From Bacteroidota bacterium (GTDB lineage: Bacteria > Bacteroidota > Bacteroidia > Chitinophagales > Chitinophagaceae), in assembly GCA_023416995.1 (NCBI GenBank), contig JAEZGI010000063.1, positions 6,524 to 70,523 on the forward strand: a stretch of DNA of 64,000 nt, read 5' to 3'. The position numbers and the translations under genes were made by a program. This document shows positions 42,177-51,297 of this stretch, one piece after another. How positions within the stretch are numbered: position 1 is the stretch's first letter; each line of letters begins with the position of its first letter. The notes under the pieces were generated by a model that did no database searches, was not told the origin of the DNA, and saw only the letters and a program-made list of their open reading frames with translations.

Positions 42177-43868
42177 ATGAAGAAGAAAATATTTAGCCTG
42201 GTGTTGATGGGTTCCTGTCTGGCGACAATCAACAGTTGTACTAAACTGAAAGAAACGGTTCTGGATGAATCATCTGTAGCTGGTCTTACCCAAAAGCAAA
42301 TTGCAGAAGGTTTGGTGGCACCTATGTATGCTATACTTCCCAGCACCTTTCAACATACCACGTATTTTGCCTTGCAGGAAATTTCAACTGATGAGGCCAT
42401 CCTACCTTATCGGGGTGGTACAGATTGGGGTGATAACGGCATCTACCTTTCATTACACAGACATGAAACAACCAGCACTGACCCGAACGTGAGGAATACC
42501 TGGAACTTTATTTTCCAGGGAATATCGCGTGCATTAACAGCTATACAGGAACTGGCAGTAAATACAGATCCGAATGCAAACCTGCTGCTTGCAGAAGCGA
42601 GGGGTATGCGTGCATATTATTCAATGCTTACGCTGGACCTTTTTGGTGTTGTGTTCGTGAAAGATGATCCGCGCCAGACCTCGGTCGTAACCCGCGGCCA
42701 GGAGGCGATTGATTATATCAAAGCGGATTTGCTTGCCGCAGAACCGGTGCTGGACAATACGACCGGACCCGGACGTTTAACCAGGGCCGGCGTTTGGGGT
42801 TTACTCGCACGTCTGCATCTTAACTCTGCGGTTTACCGTGACCGTTATGCAGCAACCTTCACATTCACCAAAGAAGACATGGACAAGGTGGTTGAATACT
42901 GTGATAAAATAATCGGCTCTGGTCAGTATGAACTGGCTGCAGAATATTTTTCATTATTTGATGACGACAATCACACTAACAAGGAGTTGATCTTTGCGGT
43001 TGATCAGCGTGCCGATTTGAATGGCCATAACCGCATGGCTTACTTCTCCCTTTCAGGTGACCAGTTTCCACTGCCGGCATACACAGGAGCCAACGGAACT
43101 GATGGACCTGGCATAACATCAGATTTTTACCGCACCTGGGTGAATGCTTATGCGCCAATCGATCCTGCACAGGCTGATCCACGATTCTACAAAGAAAATC
43201 TGAGCATTTATTCCAATGGCATTGATACCTGTGTTGCTGCAGAGAACTTTCATGTTAACCGGGGAATATTACGCGGTCAGCAATATGGTTTATTGAGAAG
43301 AAATGGTGTATTCCTGAGATGCCAGGATGGTAAAATGAAAGTGGGCCCATTATTCAATGACACCCGCAACCGACCTACATTGCCTGTTAACTTCACTGAA
43401 CAAATCGACTTCACTGTTCCCGGAAGTGATTATAATACGGGTTATCGCGTTGAGAAATATGAATTCAGCCGTGGATCGGTAAGTGGAAGAAACTTCGGTG
43501 AACACGATATCGTGATCCTTCGTCTGGCAGACATTTACCTGATGCGCGCAGAAGCAAAATTGCGTCGTGGCGATGATGCAGCAACGGCCCTGAACGACGT
43601 GAACACAGTTCGTGCATCGCGCACCGCCACAACCCCGCCGCCACCACTGCCTTCCATTGATCTAAACCTGCTGTTCCGTGAAAGAGGGTTTGAATTTTAC
43701 TGGGAAGCACAGCGCAGAACCGATATGATCCGTTTCGGTAAATACGAAGATGCCTGGACCGAGAAAACAAACACTGACCGGAACAAACGCGTATTTCCCA
43801 TACCCCAGACGGCTATTGACGGTGCGTCTAATCTGCCAGGGTACCTTGTTCAAAACCCCGGGTATTAA
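42177..43868 (+). CDS. SusD/RagB-family outer-membrane nutrient-binding lipoprotein
   Basis: 563 residues. Lipoprotein signal with lipobox TINSC (Cys21). TPR-type helices at the N-terminus (NFIFQGISRALTAIQELAV; LLLAEARGMRAYYSMLTLD) and the conserved C-terminal part (DIVILRLADIYLMRAEAKLR; LLFRERGFEFYWEAQRRTDMI; KRVFPIPQTAIDGASNLPG). It forms the lid over SusC. Translation is coupled to susC (11-bp gap) and transcription ends at the terminator at 43891-43932. Confidence 0.95.
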   Translation: MKKKIFSLVLMGSCLATINSCTKLKETVLDESSVAGLTQKQIAEGLVAPMYAILPSTFQHTTYFALQEISTDEAILPYRGGTDWGDNGIYLSLHRHETTSTDPNVRNTWNFIFQGISRALTAIQELAVNTDPNANLLLAEARGMRAYYSMLTLDLFGVVFVKDDPRQTSVVTRGQEAIDYIKADLLAAEPVLDNTTGPGRLTRAGVWGLLARLHLNSAVYRDRYAATFTFTKEDMDKVVEYCDKIIGSGQYELAAEYFSLFDDDNHTNKELIFAVDQRADLNGHNRMAYFSLSGDQFPLPAYTGANGTDGPGITSDFYRTWVNAYAPIDPAQADPRFYKENLSIYSNGIDTCVAAENFHVNRGILRGQQYGLLRRNGVFLRCQDGKMKVGPLFNDTRNRPTLPVNFTEQIDFTVPGSDYNTGYRVEKYEFSRGSVSGRNFGEHDIVILRLADIYLMRAEAKLRRGDDAATALNDVNTVRASRTATTPPPPLPSIDLNLLFRERGFEFYWEAQRRTDMIRFGKYEDAWTEKTNTDRNKRVFPIPQTAIDGASNLPGYLVQNPGY

Positions 43869-43890
43869 CCGGATTTTATAAAGCTTTAAT

Positions 43891-43932
43891 AAAAAGCCCT
43901 CAACTAGCTGAAAACTATTGAGGGCTTTTTTC
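43891..43932 (+). terminator. Intrinsic terminator of susC-susD
   Basis: Perfect 13-bp stem, AAAAAGCCCTCAA (43891-43903) against TTGAGGGCTTTTT (43918-43930), loop of 14 nt, then further T. Strong and possibly bidirectional by its A/T ends. Confidence 0.92.
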
Positions 43933-44019
43933 TTTCCTGCGCAGGACCTCTAACCAGTTTTCCTTCAACCGCAAAACTTACTTACATTAGTTAATCCATC
44001 TAACGATTCATACTACCAC

Positions 44020-45600
44020 ATGCAAGTCATTAAACTATCCCGCCAGCATCTTAGAACCTCTTTTTTACTGGTCGCTATTGTTATAAGTATAACAAACGGT
44101 ATTGCCCAGGTCGGTTCGTTTCCGAAAAGTACTCCTGAAAAAGAAGGAGTGTCTTCATTAGCAATAGCCAACTTCCTGGCTGCGGTTGCGGCATCTCAAA
44201 ACGAGCTGCATGGTTTTGTAATGTTGAGGCACGGCAAAATGATTGCCAGTGCGTGGGCAGCTCCATACGCCGACACTTTAAAACATACGCTCTATTCAAC
44301 CAGTAAAAGCTTTACTTCAACTGCTGTTGGTTTTGCAGTAGCAGAAAAGAAGCTTACTGCGGATGACAAGGTTCTTTCATTTTTTCCTGGATTATTGCCG
44401 GAAACAGTTTCACCTATGTTGCAGCAATTAAAGATTCGGCACCTGTTAACGATGACGGTCGGACATGAAACTGATCCGAGCGGTCCGATTGGTAGCGGCA
44501 CCCAATGGGTAAAAAACTTTCTTGCAACACCAATCGTCGACACACCGGGCACAAAGTTTCTGTACAATTCAATGGCAACATTTATGTTATCAGCTATCGT
44601 TCAAAAAGTAACGGGCGAGCGGATCATAGATTATCTTGAACCGAGACTGTTTGCACCGCTGGGTATTGTTGATAAAGACTGGGAACTGAACCCCGAAGGC
44701 ATCAACGTTGGTGGCTGGGGTTTAAGATTAACGACAACAGATATTGCAAAGCTCGGTCAATTGTACTTACAGAAAGGAAAATGGCAGGGCAAACAGGTGT
44801 TACCAACAGCATGGGTTGAAGAAGCAACTAAAGCACATATCATTCAAAATCCTGCCGCTACTGATAAAGAACGTGCGGCAAGCGACTGGTTGCAGGGATA
44901 TGGTTATCAGTTCTGGAGAAGTCGTCACAACAGCTACAGAGCAGACGGTGCGTTTGGGCAATACATACTGATCTTTCCGGAGCTTGATGCGGTAATCGCC
45001 ATAACCAGCGAAACTCCCTCTATGCAGGATGAATTGAATCTTGTATGGAAACATCTTTATCCGGCTATTAAACCCGGTTCCTTACCTATAAACAAATCTG
45101 CAGAACAACAATTGCTGGCAGCCTCAAAACGATTAACCATAAAGCCATTCCGGCGTTTAGGAGATTCTGCAATAGCGGCGAACCAACCGTGGAGGTCCAA
45201 AACAATCTCACTGAACGATAACCGACGTCAGTTTAAAAAACTGGACTTTGTTGCGAAAGGAGATGGGTTATCTGTTACAATAACCAGCAACAACGGTAGC
45301 ATTAATCTGCCTTTTGGTCGCGACACCTGGCTGTCAGATACCACCAGCTTAACCGGACCTGCTCTAACCAATCGCATGCAGAATGCTATGAAAGGGATCA
45401 CACCTGTTCGTATGGCTGGGACATACCGTTGGAAATCGCCTCACACACTCGAACTGATATTACAATACATAGAAAGTCCACACCGGGAAATCTGGACCTG
45501 CTACTTTGAAGGCGCTGGGTTCCGTATGGAAATCCGCAATAGTATCGCGTTGATGAAAGAAGATGTTATTGACGAAACACTAACGGGGACGAACAACTGA
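44020..45600 (+). CDS. Secreted serine hydrolase, class C beta-lactamase/esterase fold
   Basis: 526 residues with a signal peptide (about 1-30). The penicillin-binding fold carries the nucleophile motif S93-T-S-K96 (YSTSKSFTSTAVGF). The tyrosine block reads Y182-N-S (FLYNSMATF), not the class C Y-x-N, and a late RADGAFGQYI block fills the third-motif position. The final ~170 residues form an extra C-terminal domain. Such proteins are usually esterases or D-amino peptidases, not resistance enzymes. Periplasmic. Stands alone; stops 8 bp from the convergent lipoprotein gene. Confidence 0.88.
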   Translation: MQVIKLSRQHLRTSFLLVAIVISITNGIAQVGSFPKSTPEKEGVSSLAIANFLAAVAASQNELHGFVMLRHGKMIASAWAAPYADTLKHTLYSTSKSFTSTAVGFAVAEKKLTADDKVLSFFPGLLPETVSPMLQQLKIRHLLTMTVGHETDPSGPIGSGTQWVKNFLATPIVDTPGTKFLYNSMATFMLSAIVQKVTGERIIDYLEPRLFAPLGIVDKDWELNPEGINVGGWGLRLTTTDIAKLGQLYLQKGKWQGKQVLPTAWVEEATKAHIIQNPAATDKERAASDWLQGYGYQFWRSRHNSYRADGAFGQYILIFPELDAVIAITSETPSMQDELNLVWKHLYPAIKPGSLPINKSAEQQLLAASKRLTIKPFRRLGDSAIAANQPWRSKTISLNDNRRQFKKLDFVAKGDGLSVTITSNNGSINLPFGRDTWLSDTTSLTGPALTNRMQNAMKGITPVRMAGTYRWKSPHTLELILQYIESPHREIWTCYFEGAGFRMEIRNSIALMKEDVIDETLTGTNN

Positions 45601-45608
45601 TCTGGTGA

Positions 45609-46127
45609 TCATTTTTTAATGGAGGGTAATTGGTTGCAATCTATTGGCTTTAACAGCATAGTTTCATCAAAAGTAAGTTTTGCCGTGTTTTCAAACACCA
45701 TTCTGCCATGATCGTCAACGACATCTCCGAAACCTTCGATGATCGAGTTATTGCGTTTCAGGAATATCACCTGGCGCACCGAGTTGATCCCTTCTGAAAT
45801 AAAATGGTAATCAGCTATCAGCGTGTCACCATGCACGACGCCCACGAGGGTGCCCTCATTTTTATCTTTTTCATTATAATTATACATCAGTGTTCCCTCC
45901 ACTATAGTATCCTTCGTGCTATAGCGGAGGATAACTGTATCATTGGCGCTCATTTTTGCAAAACATTCACCGCCCGATCTCGGAGGCCGTGGTTGCGCGA
46001 CCTCTGCTGAATCCCTGGGAATGGTTGTGGAATCTTGCTCAACCTTAGGGTCGGTAGGTGCGGGTTCGTTGTTGCAGGCTGTAACAGTTGCAGTCAGTAT
46101 AGAAATCACCAATAATTTATAAAACAT
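45609..46127 (-). CDS. Hypothetical lipoprotein
   Basis: 172 residues from ATG 46127 (MFYKLLVISILTATVTACNN; lipobox TVTAC, Cys18). The longer frame from 46187 lacks a signal at its start. A Pro/Asp-rich linker precedes a beta-rich domain (CFAKMSANDTVILRYSTKD; IVEGTLMYNYNEKDKNEG) repeating a 'read-out' pattern (VHGDTLIADYHF). Function unknown. It converges on the serine hydrolase gene with 8 bp between stops. Confidence 0.72.
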   Translation of the reverse strand: MFYKLLVISILTATVTACNNEPAPTDPKVEQDSTTIPRDSAEVAQPRPPRSGGECFAKMSANDTVILRYSTKDTIVEGTLMYNYNEKDKNEGTLVGVVHGDTLIADYHFISEGINSVRQVIFLKRNNSIIEGFGDVVDDHGRMVFENTAKLTFDETMLLKPIDCNQLPSIKK

Positions 46128-46422
46128 ACTTTGTAATTTAAGTGATATTAACGGTTCGTTTTGCAGCGGCCCCGCCTGTATTACCAACTTTATATATAAC
46201 TATCATTGGAAGTTACTGCATGTCGAAAAACATAAAGCAGGCGAAGTTTCCCCGCAAAATTACATGTTGTGCATCCATGATGCAAATCATACTATTTTCA
46301 TAACACCGTTGCAAATCTTCAGCACAAATTCCACAACGCATCCGTTTCTGCAACAGCACTGCATTGTCTTTTTTGCTTCATCTTATAAAATGTTGAAGTT
46401 TTGCATTGTAAATGATGAAACG

Positions 46423-48660
46423 ATGGACTCTACGGAAAAACAAAATGACTTACTGCCTGGAAGGAATACCAAAAAATCAAAAACAAATGGTAGTGAAAAC
46501 AGGTTCCCTGATCGTGATAATCATACGTCCGCTACAGGTGATGGACAAGTGCAGGACGGTCAACTGCACATGATAAATGATGGGCACGATCATGATAGTC
46601 ATACACACGCAACAAGCGATCAGCATAATCATGCCAGTCATGCACACGCAACAAGCGATCAGCACGATCATGCCAGTCATACACACGCAACAAGCGATCA
46701 ACATGATCATGCCAGTCATACACACGCAACAAGCGATCAGCATGATCATGCCAGTCATGCACACGCAACAAGCGATGATCATGACCATGATCACAGCCAT
46801 AATGAAACCAATACCCGCGGTTGGCTCAAACATTGGGATCTGCTTACGGCACTGATCATACTGGTGGTACTGCTTACACTTCGTTATGCTTTCAGGTTTG
46901 AACTTTCGTCGTCCGCATCTTTGATAACCAATGTTGCGGCTTATATTCTTGCCGGAAGACAGGTACTATATCTTGCAGCACGGAAGGTACGCCGCGGGGA
47001 CTTTTTTAATGAGTTTGTGTTGATGTCAGTTGCAACACTGGGTGCGTTTCTCATAGGCGAATACGAAGAGGGTGTGGCTGTGATGGTTTTCTACCAGATC
47101 GGCGAATGGTTCCAGGACAGCGCCGTTTCAGGTGCAAAAAAAAGCATCCGCGCTTTGCTTGATATACGTTCTAACCAGGTTACTGTTTTAAGAGATGGCA
47201 ATTACACCGTGGTAGATCCGGCCAGCGTTGATGTGTCTGAAACAATACGTGTTAAACCGGGTGAAAAAGTTGCACTCGATGGTGAGCTTATATCTGAATC
47301 TGCAGTCTTCAACACAGCGGCGTTAACGGGTGAAAGCAAACCGGACACAAAATACAAAAATGAAAAAGTGTATGCCGGTATGGTTAATACAAATACAGTT
47401 GCTGACATACTGGTGACCAGCAAGTTTAATGATTCACGGTTGAGCCAGATATTGAGTATGGTGCAGGATGCGGCAGCACGTAAATCTCAAACGCAGTTAT
47501 TTATTTCGAGGTTTGCAAAATGGTACACACCGTTTGTTTTTCTTATGGCGTTTGTGGTTTGTGTTGGCCCTGCTTTGGTGGTAGATGACTATCGATTTGA
47601 AGTTTGGTTTTATCGTGCACTTGTTTTCCTTGTAATCAGTTGCCCATGTGCGCTGGTAGTGTCCATCCCGCTTGGGTATTTCGGTGGTATTGGGTTGGCT
47701 TCAAAAAATGGTATCTTATTTAAAGGCGGAAACTATCTCGATGTGATGGCGCGTGTTGACACTGTTGTGATGGATAAAACCGGTACACTAACAAAGGGCA
47801 TTTTTAAGGTGCAGGAAGTTGTATCTGAATATGAGAATTTCATACAAATCACTGCCAGTCTCGAATTGAATAGTACGCACCCGGTAGCCCGGGCGATAGT
47901 AACTTCTGCAGGCGACCCGAACACATTACTTCCCGCAATAAATGTGACCGAAGTTCCAGGTCATGGCGTCAGGGGCACAGTGTCGGGCAAGGCTGTTATA
48001 GCAGGCAATGCAGCCATGATGAAACAAGCCGCAATTATTTATCCGGAACAATTGGATGCTGTTGTTGAAACCGTTGTCATGGTTGCTATAGACGGACATT
48101 TTGCAGGATACATCGTTATTGCTGATGAATTAAAGGAGGATGCTGCAGAGGCTATTGCCCGCCTTCGTGACTTAAATATCCGTACAGCGATCCTTTCGGG
48201 CGATAAACAATCCATTGTTGGTGAGGTCGCGGACAGCCTTGGCGTAACAGAGGCTTTTGGCGATCTGCTTCCTGATGGCAAGGTTGCTCAATTTGAAAAG
48301 TTGAGGGTTAAAGGACAAACCATAGCCTTCGTTGGTGATGGTGTTAATGATGCACCGGTTCTGGCATTAGCGGATGCAGGAATAGCAATGGGCGGACTTG
48401 GAAGTGACGCAAGTATTGAAACGGCCGACATTGTTATTCAGAATGATCAGCCGTCTAAAATTGTTTCTTCCATCAAAATTGGAAAGATCACCCGTAACAT
48501 CGTATGGCAAAACATTATACTCGCGTTTGCGGTAAAAATTGTTGTGCTTGGTCTTGGTGCAGGTGGTGTTGCCACCCTATGGGAAGCAGTCATAGCAGAC
48601 GTGGGTGTAGCTTTACTGGCTATCCTTAATGCGGCCAGGGTGCAGCATTTGAAGATTTGA
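46423..48660 (+). CDS. zntA: CPx-type heavy-metal ATPase (Zn/Cd exporter) with His-rich N-terminus
   Basis: 745 residues from ATG 46423 (MDSTEKQNDLLPG). A start at 46264 adds 53 residues without family support. The first ~130 residues contain no HMA (CxxC) domain; instead a five-copy 13-residue His/Asp repeat lies at 59-123. The P1B core follows: actuator TGES (AALTGESKPD), ion-binding CPC (SCPCALVVSIPLGYF), phosphorylation DKTGT (VVMDKTGTLTKG), HP motif (NSTHPVARAI), and hinge GDGVNDAPVLALADAGIAMG. CPC together with the His-rich tail fits a Zn(II)/Cd(II) exporter (ZntA/P1B-2). The gene is isolated: no metal regulator or CzcCBA next to it. Symbol by family, substrate inferred. Confidence 0.9.
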   Translation: MDSTEKQNDLLPGRNTKKSKTNGSENRFPDRDNHTSATGDGQVQDGQLHMINDGHDHDSHTHATSDQHNHASHAHATSDQHDHASHTHATSDQHDHASHTHATSDQHDHASHAHATSDDHDHDHSHNETNTRGWLKHWDLLTALIILVVLLTLRYAFRFELSSSASLITNVAAYILAGRQVLYLAARKVRRGDFFNEFVLMSVATLGAFLIGEYEEGVAVMVFYQIGEWFQDSAVSGAKKSIRALLDIRSNQVTVLRDGNYTVVDPASVDVSETIRVKPGEKVALDGELISESAVFNTAALTGESKPDTKYKNEKVYAGMVNTNTVADILVTSKFNDSRLSQILSMVQDAAARKSQTQLFISRFAKWYTPFVFLMAFVVCVGPALVVDDYRFEVWFYRALVFLVISCPCALVVSIPLGYFGGIGLASKNGILFKGGNYLDVMARVDTVVMDKTGTLTKGIFKVQEVVSEYENFIQITASLELNSTHPVARAIVTSAGDPNTLLPAINVTEVPGHGVRGTVSGKAVIAGNAAMMKQAAIIYPEQLDAVVETVVMVAIDGHFAGYIVIADELKEDAAEAIARLRDLNIRTAILSGDKQSIVGEVADSLGVTEAFGDLLPDGKVAQFEKLRVKGQTIAFVGDGVNDAPVLALADAGIAMGGLGSDASIETADIVIQNDQPSKIVSSIKIGKITRNIVWQNIILAFAVKIVVLGLGAGGVATLWEAVIADVGVALLAILNAARVQHLKI
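46597..46791 (+). repeat. 39-bp tandem repeat x5 encoding a histidine-rich tail
   Basis: Five in-frame copies start at 46597, 46636, 46675, 46714 and 46753. Each encodes SHTHATSDQHDHA with changes T/A at residue 3 and D/N at 10; the last copy ends DDHDHD. Copies are nearly identical in DNA (e.g. third and fourth differ by few bases), so recent unit expansion or slippage is likely. The translated repeat gives four to five His per unit, a metal-binding or sensing region. Confidence 0.95.
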
Positions 48661-48680
48661 CCGTGAGGAAGCTTAATATC

Positions 48681-48713
48681 TGAACTTGCCTGACAGCACT
48701 ACCAGGCAGGTTC
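48681..48713. terminator. Bidirectional hairpin between convergent genes
   Basis: GAACTTGCCTG (48682-48692) pairs with CAGGCAGGTTC (48703-48713) through 11 pairs with one G-T, loop of 10. T-tract is weak on both sides. It separates the converging ATPase and histidine kinase genes. Confidence 0.5.
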
Positions 48714-49961
48714 TTACCGTTTAACTGTCTCACCGGCAATTACACCAGCTTTCAATGGTAATGTGATTCGAAACGTTGTTCCAACTGCAGGTGCCGATTC
48801 CGCCAGGATAGTGCCGCCATGGTTACGAATAATTTTCCTGCAATGCGATAGCCCGATACCACCGCTTTTCAGATCTATAGCCGGATCGAGTTTTGAAAAG
48901 ATATCAAACACGCGTTCCAGGTGCTTCGCTTCAATACCGCGGCCGTTATCTGTATATCTTATCCGAAGGAGACCTTTATCAGTATCTGTTTGCTCCCCGG
49001 GCTCGAGACTAATCTGTATCAACGGCGGGCGGCCTTCCATGGCGAACTTGAGTGAGTTATGTATCAGGTGATAAAACAATTGTTCTAATTGAATGGTGAT
49101 ACCGTCGAGCTTGGGAAAATCATCAACAGTAACACTTGCCTGTTTGAAATGAAGTTGATCTTCCAGTTGTAAACAAACTTCTGAGATCACTTGTTTCATA
49201 TCAACCGGCTCGAAGACACCTTTCATATCAGCAAGACCAGAAAAGTCTGACAGGTCCTTGATCATCATTGAAAATCTTTGAGCACTCATATTGACTTTTT
49301 CTGCCAGGTATTTGGTTCTCTCCGCATCGTTCTTATCCGCAGCGCTAAGTAACAGGTTGCTGAACACCCTGAGTTTGCGGAGTGGCTCCTGAAGATTATG
49401 GTTTGAGATGAATTGATATTGCCGGTTTTCATCCCTCGCCTGTGTCAACTCGGTATTTAACTTGTAAACGGACTTGTTGGACCGGCTAAGCTGATCAACA
49501 GTGTCCAGGTGAAATGCAAGTAATTCTGCAAACAATTGGAACATCCCAATGGTTCTGATATTGTCAACATCGGCGGGTGCCGGATCGATGGCACACAAAG
49601 TACCGAACATAGACCCGTTTTTTAGTATGATGGGCAACGATATATAACTCTGAAAGCCATACATCGCAGGTGTATGATGTTTGGCAAAGACTTCATTTTG
49701 TGCCACATGGTTTATGATCACCGGTTTGAGGCTGTGGCGAATTTCATTGCAGATGGTGGTTTCAATCTTCAATTCGCCGCCGGGCTGTAATCCAAAACTA
49801 ATCTCGTCTCGCACACTGCAGGCGATCCATCTGTCTTCAGTAACCCTGGCCACCGCCGCAAAGCCCATCCCTGTGCTCCTGCAAATCACTTCAAGCATCG
49901 TGGCAATCATTGGAATATTTTGCACACGTTCTATCGCTAACATCTTTTCCTGTTCTGTCAT
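48714..49961 (-). CDS. GAF-domain sensor histidine kinase
   Basis: 415-residue soluble kinase. An N-terminal GAF domain (residues ~20-165; YISLPIILKNGSMFGTLCAID) senses a small ligand or chromophore. The HisKA domain has the variant H-box NHNLQEPLRKLRVFSN; the phospho-His is retained, while the following Asp of the usual HDLKEP is Asn. The HATPase shows N-box YHLIHNSLKFAMEG, G1 TDNGRGIEAKHLERVF and G2 SGGIGLSHCRKIIRNHGG. No membrane part. No response regulator is adjacent; its target is unknown. It is transcribed divergently from the CMD cluster with 171 bp between starts. Confidence 0.9.
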   Translation of the reverse strand: MTEQEKMLAIERVQNIPMIATMLEVICRSTGMGFAAVARVTEDRWIACSVRDEISFGLQPGGELKIETTICNEIRHSLKPVIINHVAQNEVFAKHHTPAMYGFQSYISLPIILKNGSMFGTLCAIDPAPADVDNIRTIGMFQLFAELLAFHLDTVDQLSRSNKSVYKLNTELTQARDENRQYQFISNHNLQEPLRKLRVFSNLLLSAADKNDAERTKYLAEKVNMSAQRFSMMIKDLSDFSGLADMKGVFEPVDMKQVISEVCLQLEDQLHFKQASVTVDDFPKLDGITIQLEQLFYHLIHNSLKFAMEGRPPLIQISLEPGEQTDTDKGLLRIRYTDNGRGIEAKHLERVFDIFSKLDPAIDLKSGGIGLSHCRKIIRNHGGTILAESAPAVGTTFRITLPLKAGVIAGETVKR

Positions 49962-50079
49962 ATAGTAATGTGTTGAATTGCGCGTCCTGTTACAACACGC
50001 CTGGTCTGCTTTTGTTTTGTTAAGTCCTGCCCGGCGTACCGCTCCGTCCCGGGCGCGAAGGATATATAATATAAATGAA

Positions 50080-50106
50080 AAACTTTGTTAATTAGTCGCA
50101 AAGTTT
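50080..50106. promoter_or_regulatory. Inverted repeat (candidate operator) at the front of the CMD/TonB cluster
   Basis: AAACTTTG (50080-50087) and CAAAGTTT (50099-50106) form a perfect 8-bp inverted repeat with an 11-bp spacer. The left arm ends in TTTG, usable as a -33 box, 21 bp before TATATTGA (50109-50116), a weak -7. A third AAACTTTG occurs at 50137-50144 inside the first codons of the following gene. Confidence 0.45.
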
Positions 50107-50132
50107 AATATATTGAAGAAATTTTCATTTAG

Positions 50133-50678
50133 TTGAAAACTTTGTTTGCCACTATACTGCTTATTGTTCATCTCTTCAACCTGGCGGGATATGCGTTCCT
50201 GTTCCGGTACCTCAACACCTCTGCATCGGAGCAGCTTAGTCAGGCAATCGACAGGCAGGAATATCCCGAGGATGCCCTATTAGAAGTCAAAATGAAATTA
50301 AACCTGCCCTATCTCACCTCTATGAGTGAATATGAACGGTTTGACGGCGAAATAGAAATTAACGGAAAACATCATAAATATGTAAAGCGTAAAGTTACCG
50401 GTGACACGCTTTACTTGCTTTGTTTGCCGGATGAGGGTCGCGACAGGCTAAAACAAGCCGAGACGCAGTTTGCCAGCGCAGCCAACGACTTTGATACCGA
50501 AGGGAAAACTGATAAATCTTCGAAATCACCCGTATTCAACACCTTTCAATCTTCCATTTCAGACTACACACTCAAAGCTCCCGAACAGGCCCATCAAGGC
50601 TATCTTTCATATTATCCTTCTCTGCCTGCTATAGAATTTACGGATCTGCAGGGCCGGCCACCACAGGGGAATAGTTGA
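50133..50678 (+). CDS. Uncharacterised exported protein, first gene of the CMD/TonB cluster
   Basis: 181 residues; the frame opens right after a stop (TAG 50130-50132) with TTG at 50133, so TTG is the only start that keeps the hydrophobic N-terminus (LFATILLIVHLFNLAGYAFLF). That segment is a membrane anchor or signal. The mature part contains the conserved-looking EYERFDGEIEINGKHHKYVK and DTLYLLCLPDEGRDRL, then a Ser/Asp-rich linker and a Pro/Gly-rich tail. Small proteins of this shape occur before TonB-dependent receptors in other Bacteroidota; I know no function for them. It lies 37 bp before the first CMD gene and is probably co-transcribed. Confidence 0.7.
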   Translation: MKTLFATILLIVHLFNLAGYAFLFRYLNTSASEQLSQAIDRQEYPEDALLEVKMKLNLPYLTSMSEYERFDGEIEINGKHHKYVKRKVTGDTLYLLCLPDEGRDRLKQAETQFASAANDFDTEGKTDKSSKSPVFNTFQSSISDYTLKAPEQAHQGYLSYYPSLPAIEFTDLQGRPPQGNS

Positions 50679-50715
50679 CCATACCAGCTATTCTTTAAAC
50701 CTTAAATGACCAGCC

Positions 50716-51279
50716 ATGCCTTTTATTCCGGTACAGGAACATCTTCCTGGTATCACGGGTTTGCTTGAATTCCGGCAGGATACAGCACAGCCCATACGTG
50801 AACTAACACAATTTCTTTTGCGGGGGCCAAACAGCCTTACAGAAGCAGAACGCGAATTAATAGCAACCGCCGTATCAGGGGGTAACCAATGCACTTTTTG
50901 CACGACGGCTCATGCCGCCGCCGCGGATCGCCTGCTTGGCGAACGCGAAACTTCCAGGCAAGTATTGCGCGACATTACTTCAGCGCCGGTGTCCGACAAA
51001 ATGAAAGCGCTATTGCATATTGCGTTACTTGCCCGTGAAAACGGCAGTGCGGTAACTGAATCCGCAATTACTGCTGCCCGACAGGAAGGCGCCAGCGATG
51101 TCGAAATACACGACACCGTACTGATTGCTGCTTTGTTCTGTTTGTATAACCGATATGTTGACGGGCTCGGCACGGCTTTGCCTGCTGATACCTCCTATTA
51201 CCAGATGCTCGCAACAAGACTTACAACAACGGGCTATGTGCGCCCGCCGCAAGGATATCAACAACCAACCAAATCTTAA
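50716..51279 (+). CDS. Carboxymuconolactone decarboxylase/AhpD-fold protein 1
   Basis: 187 residues of the CMD/AhpD-like fold, related to the 'peroxidase-related enzyme' group. Active-centre residues: E47 (EAERELIATAVS), C59 and C62 (NQCTFCTTAH) and H66. These make the CxxC-x3-H redox site of AhpD-type proteins. The second half has DKMKALLHIA and the repeat-family block IHDTVLIAALFCLYNRYVDG. Cytoplasmic. Paralogous to the two other CMD genes in this cluster. It might reduce a (hydro)peroxide or disulfide or open a lactone; the substrate is unknown. It precedes the TonB receptor by 18 bp. Confidence 0.9.
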   Translation: MPFIPVQEHLPGITGLLEFRQDTAQPIRELTQFLLRGPNSLTEAERELIATAVSGGNQCTFCTTAHAAAADRLLGERETSRQVLRDITSAPVSDKMKALLHIALLARENGSAVTESAITAARQEGASDVEIHDTVLIAALFCLYNRYVDGLGTALPADTSYYQMLATRLTTTGYVRPPQGYQQPTKS

Positions 51280-51297
51280 CTACTGCAACTTTTAATT

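Noticed and set aside
44020..45600. Beta-lactam resistance gene
   Set aside because: The fold is shared, but the Tyr motif is not class C-like and there is an extra C-terminal domain, as in esterases and peptidases.
46597..46791. CRISPR-like array
   Set aside because: The 39-bp units are contiguous, have no spacers, and are in frame within the ATPase gene.
46477..46833. 118-residue frame opposite the His-rich repeat
   Set aside because: It is the mirror of the tandem repeat in the real gene (Met/Cys/Ile repeats) with no start context.
50716..51279. AhpD partner of an AhpC peroxiredoxin system
   Set aside because: No ahpC, lipoyl protein or peroxide regulator is in the cluster; only the fold and CxxC-x3-H site are shared.
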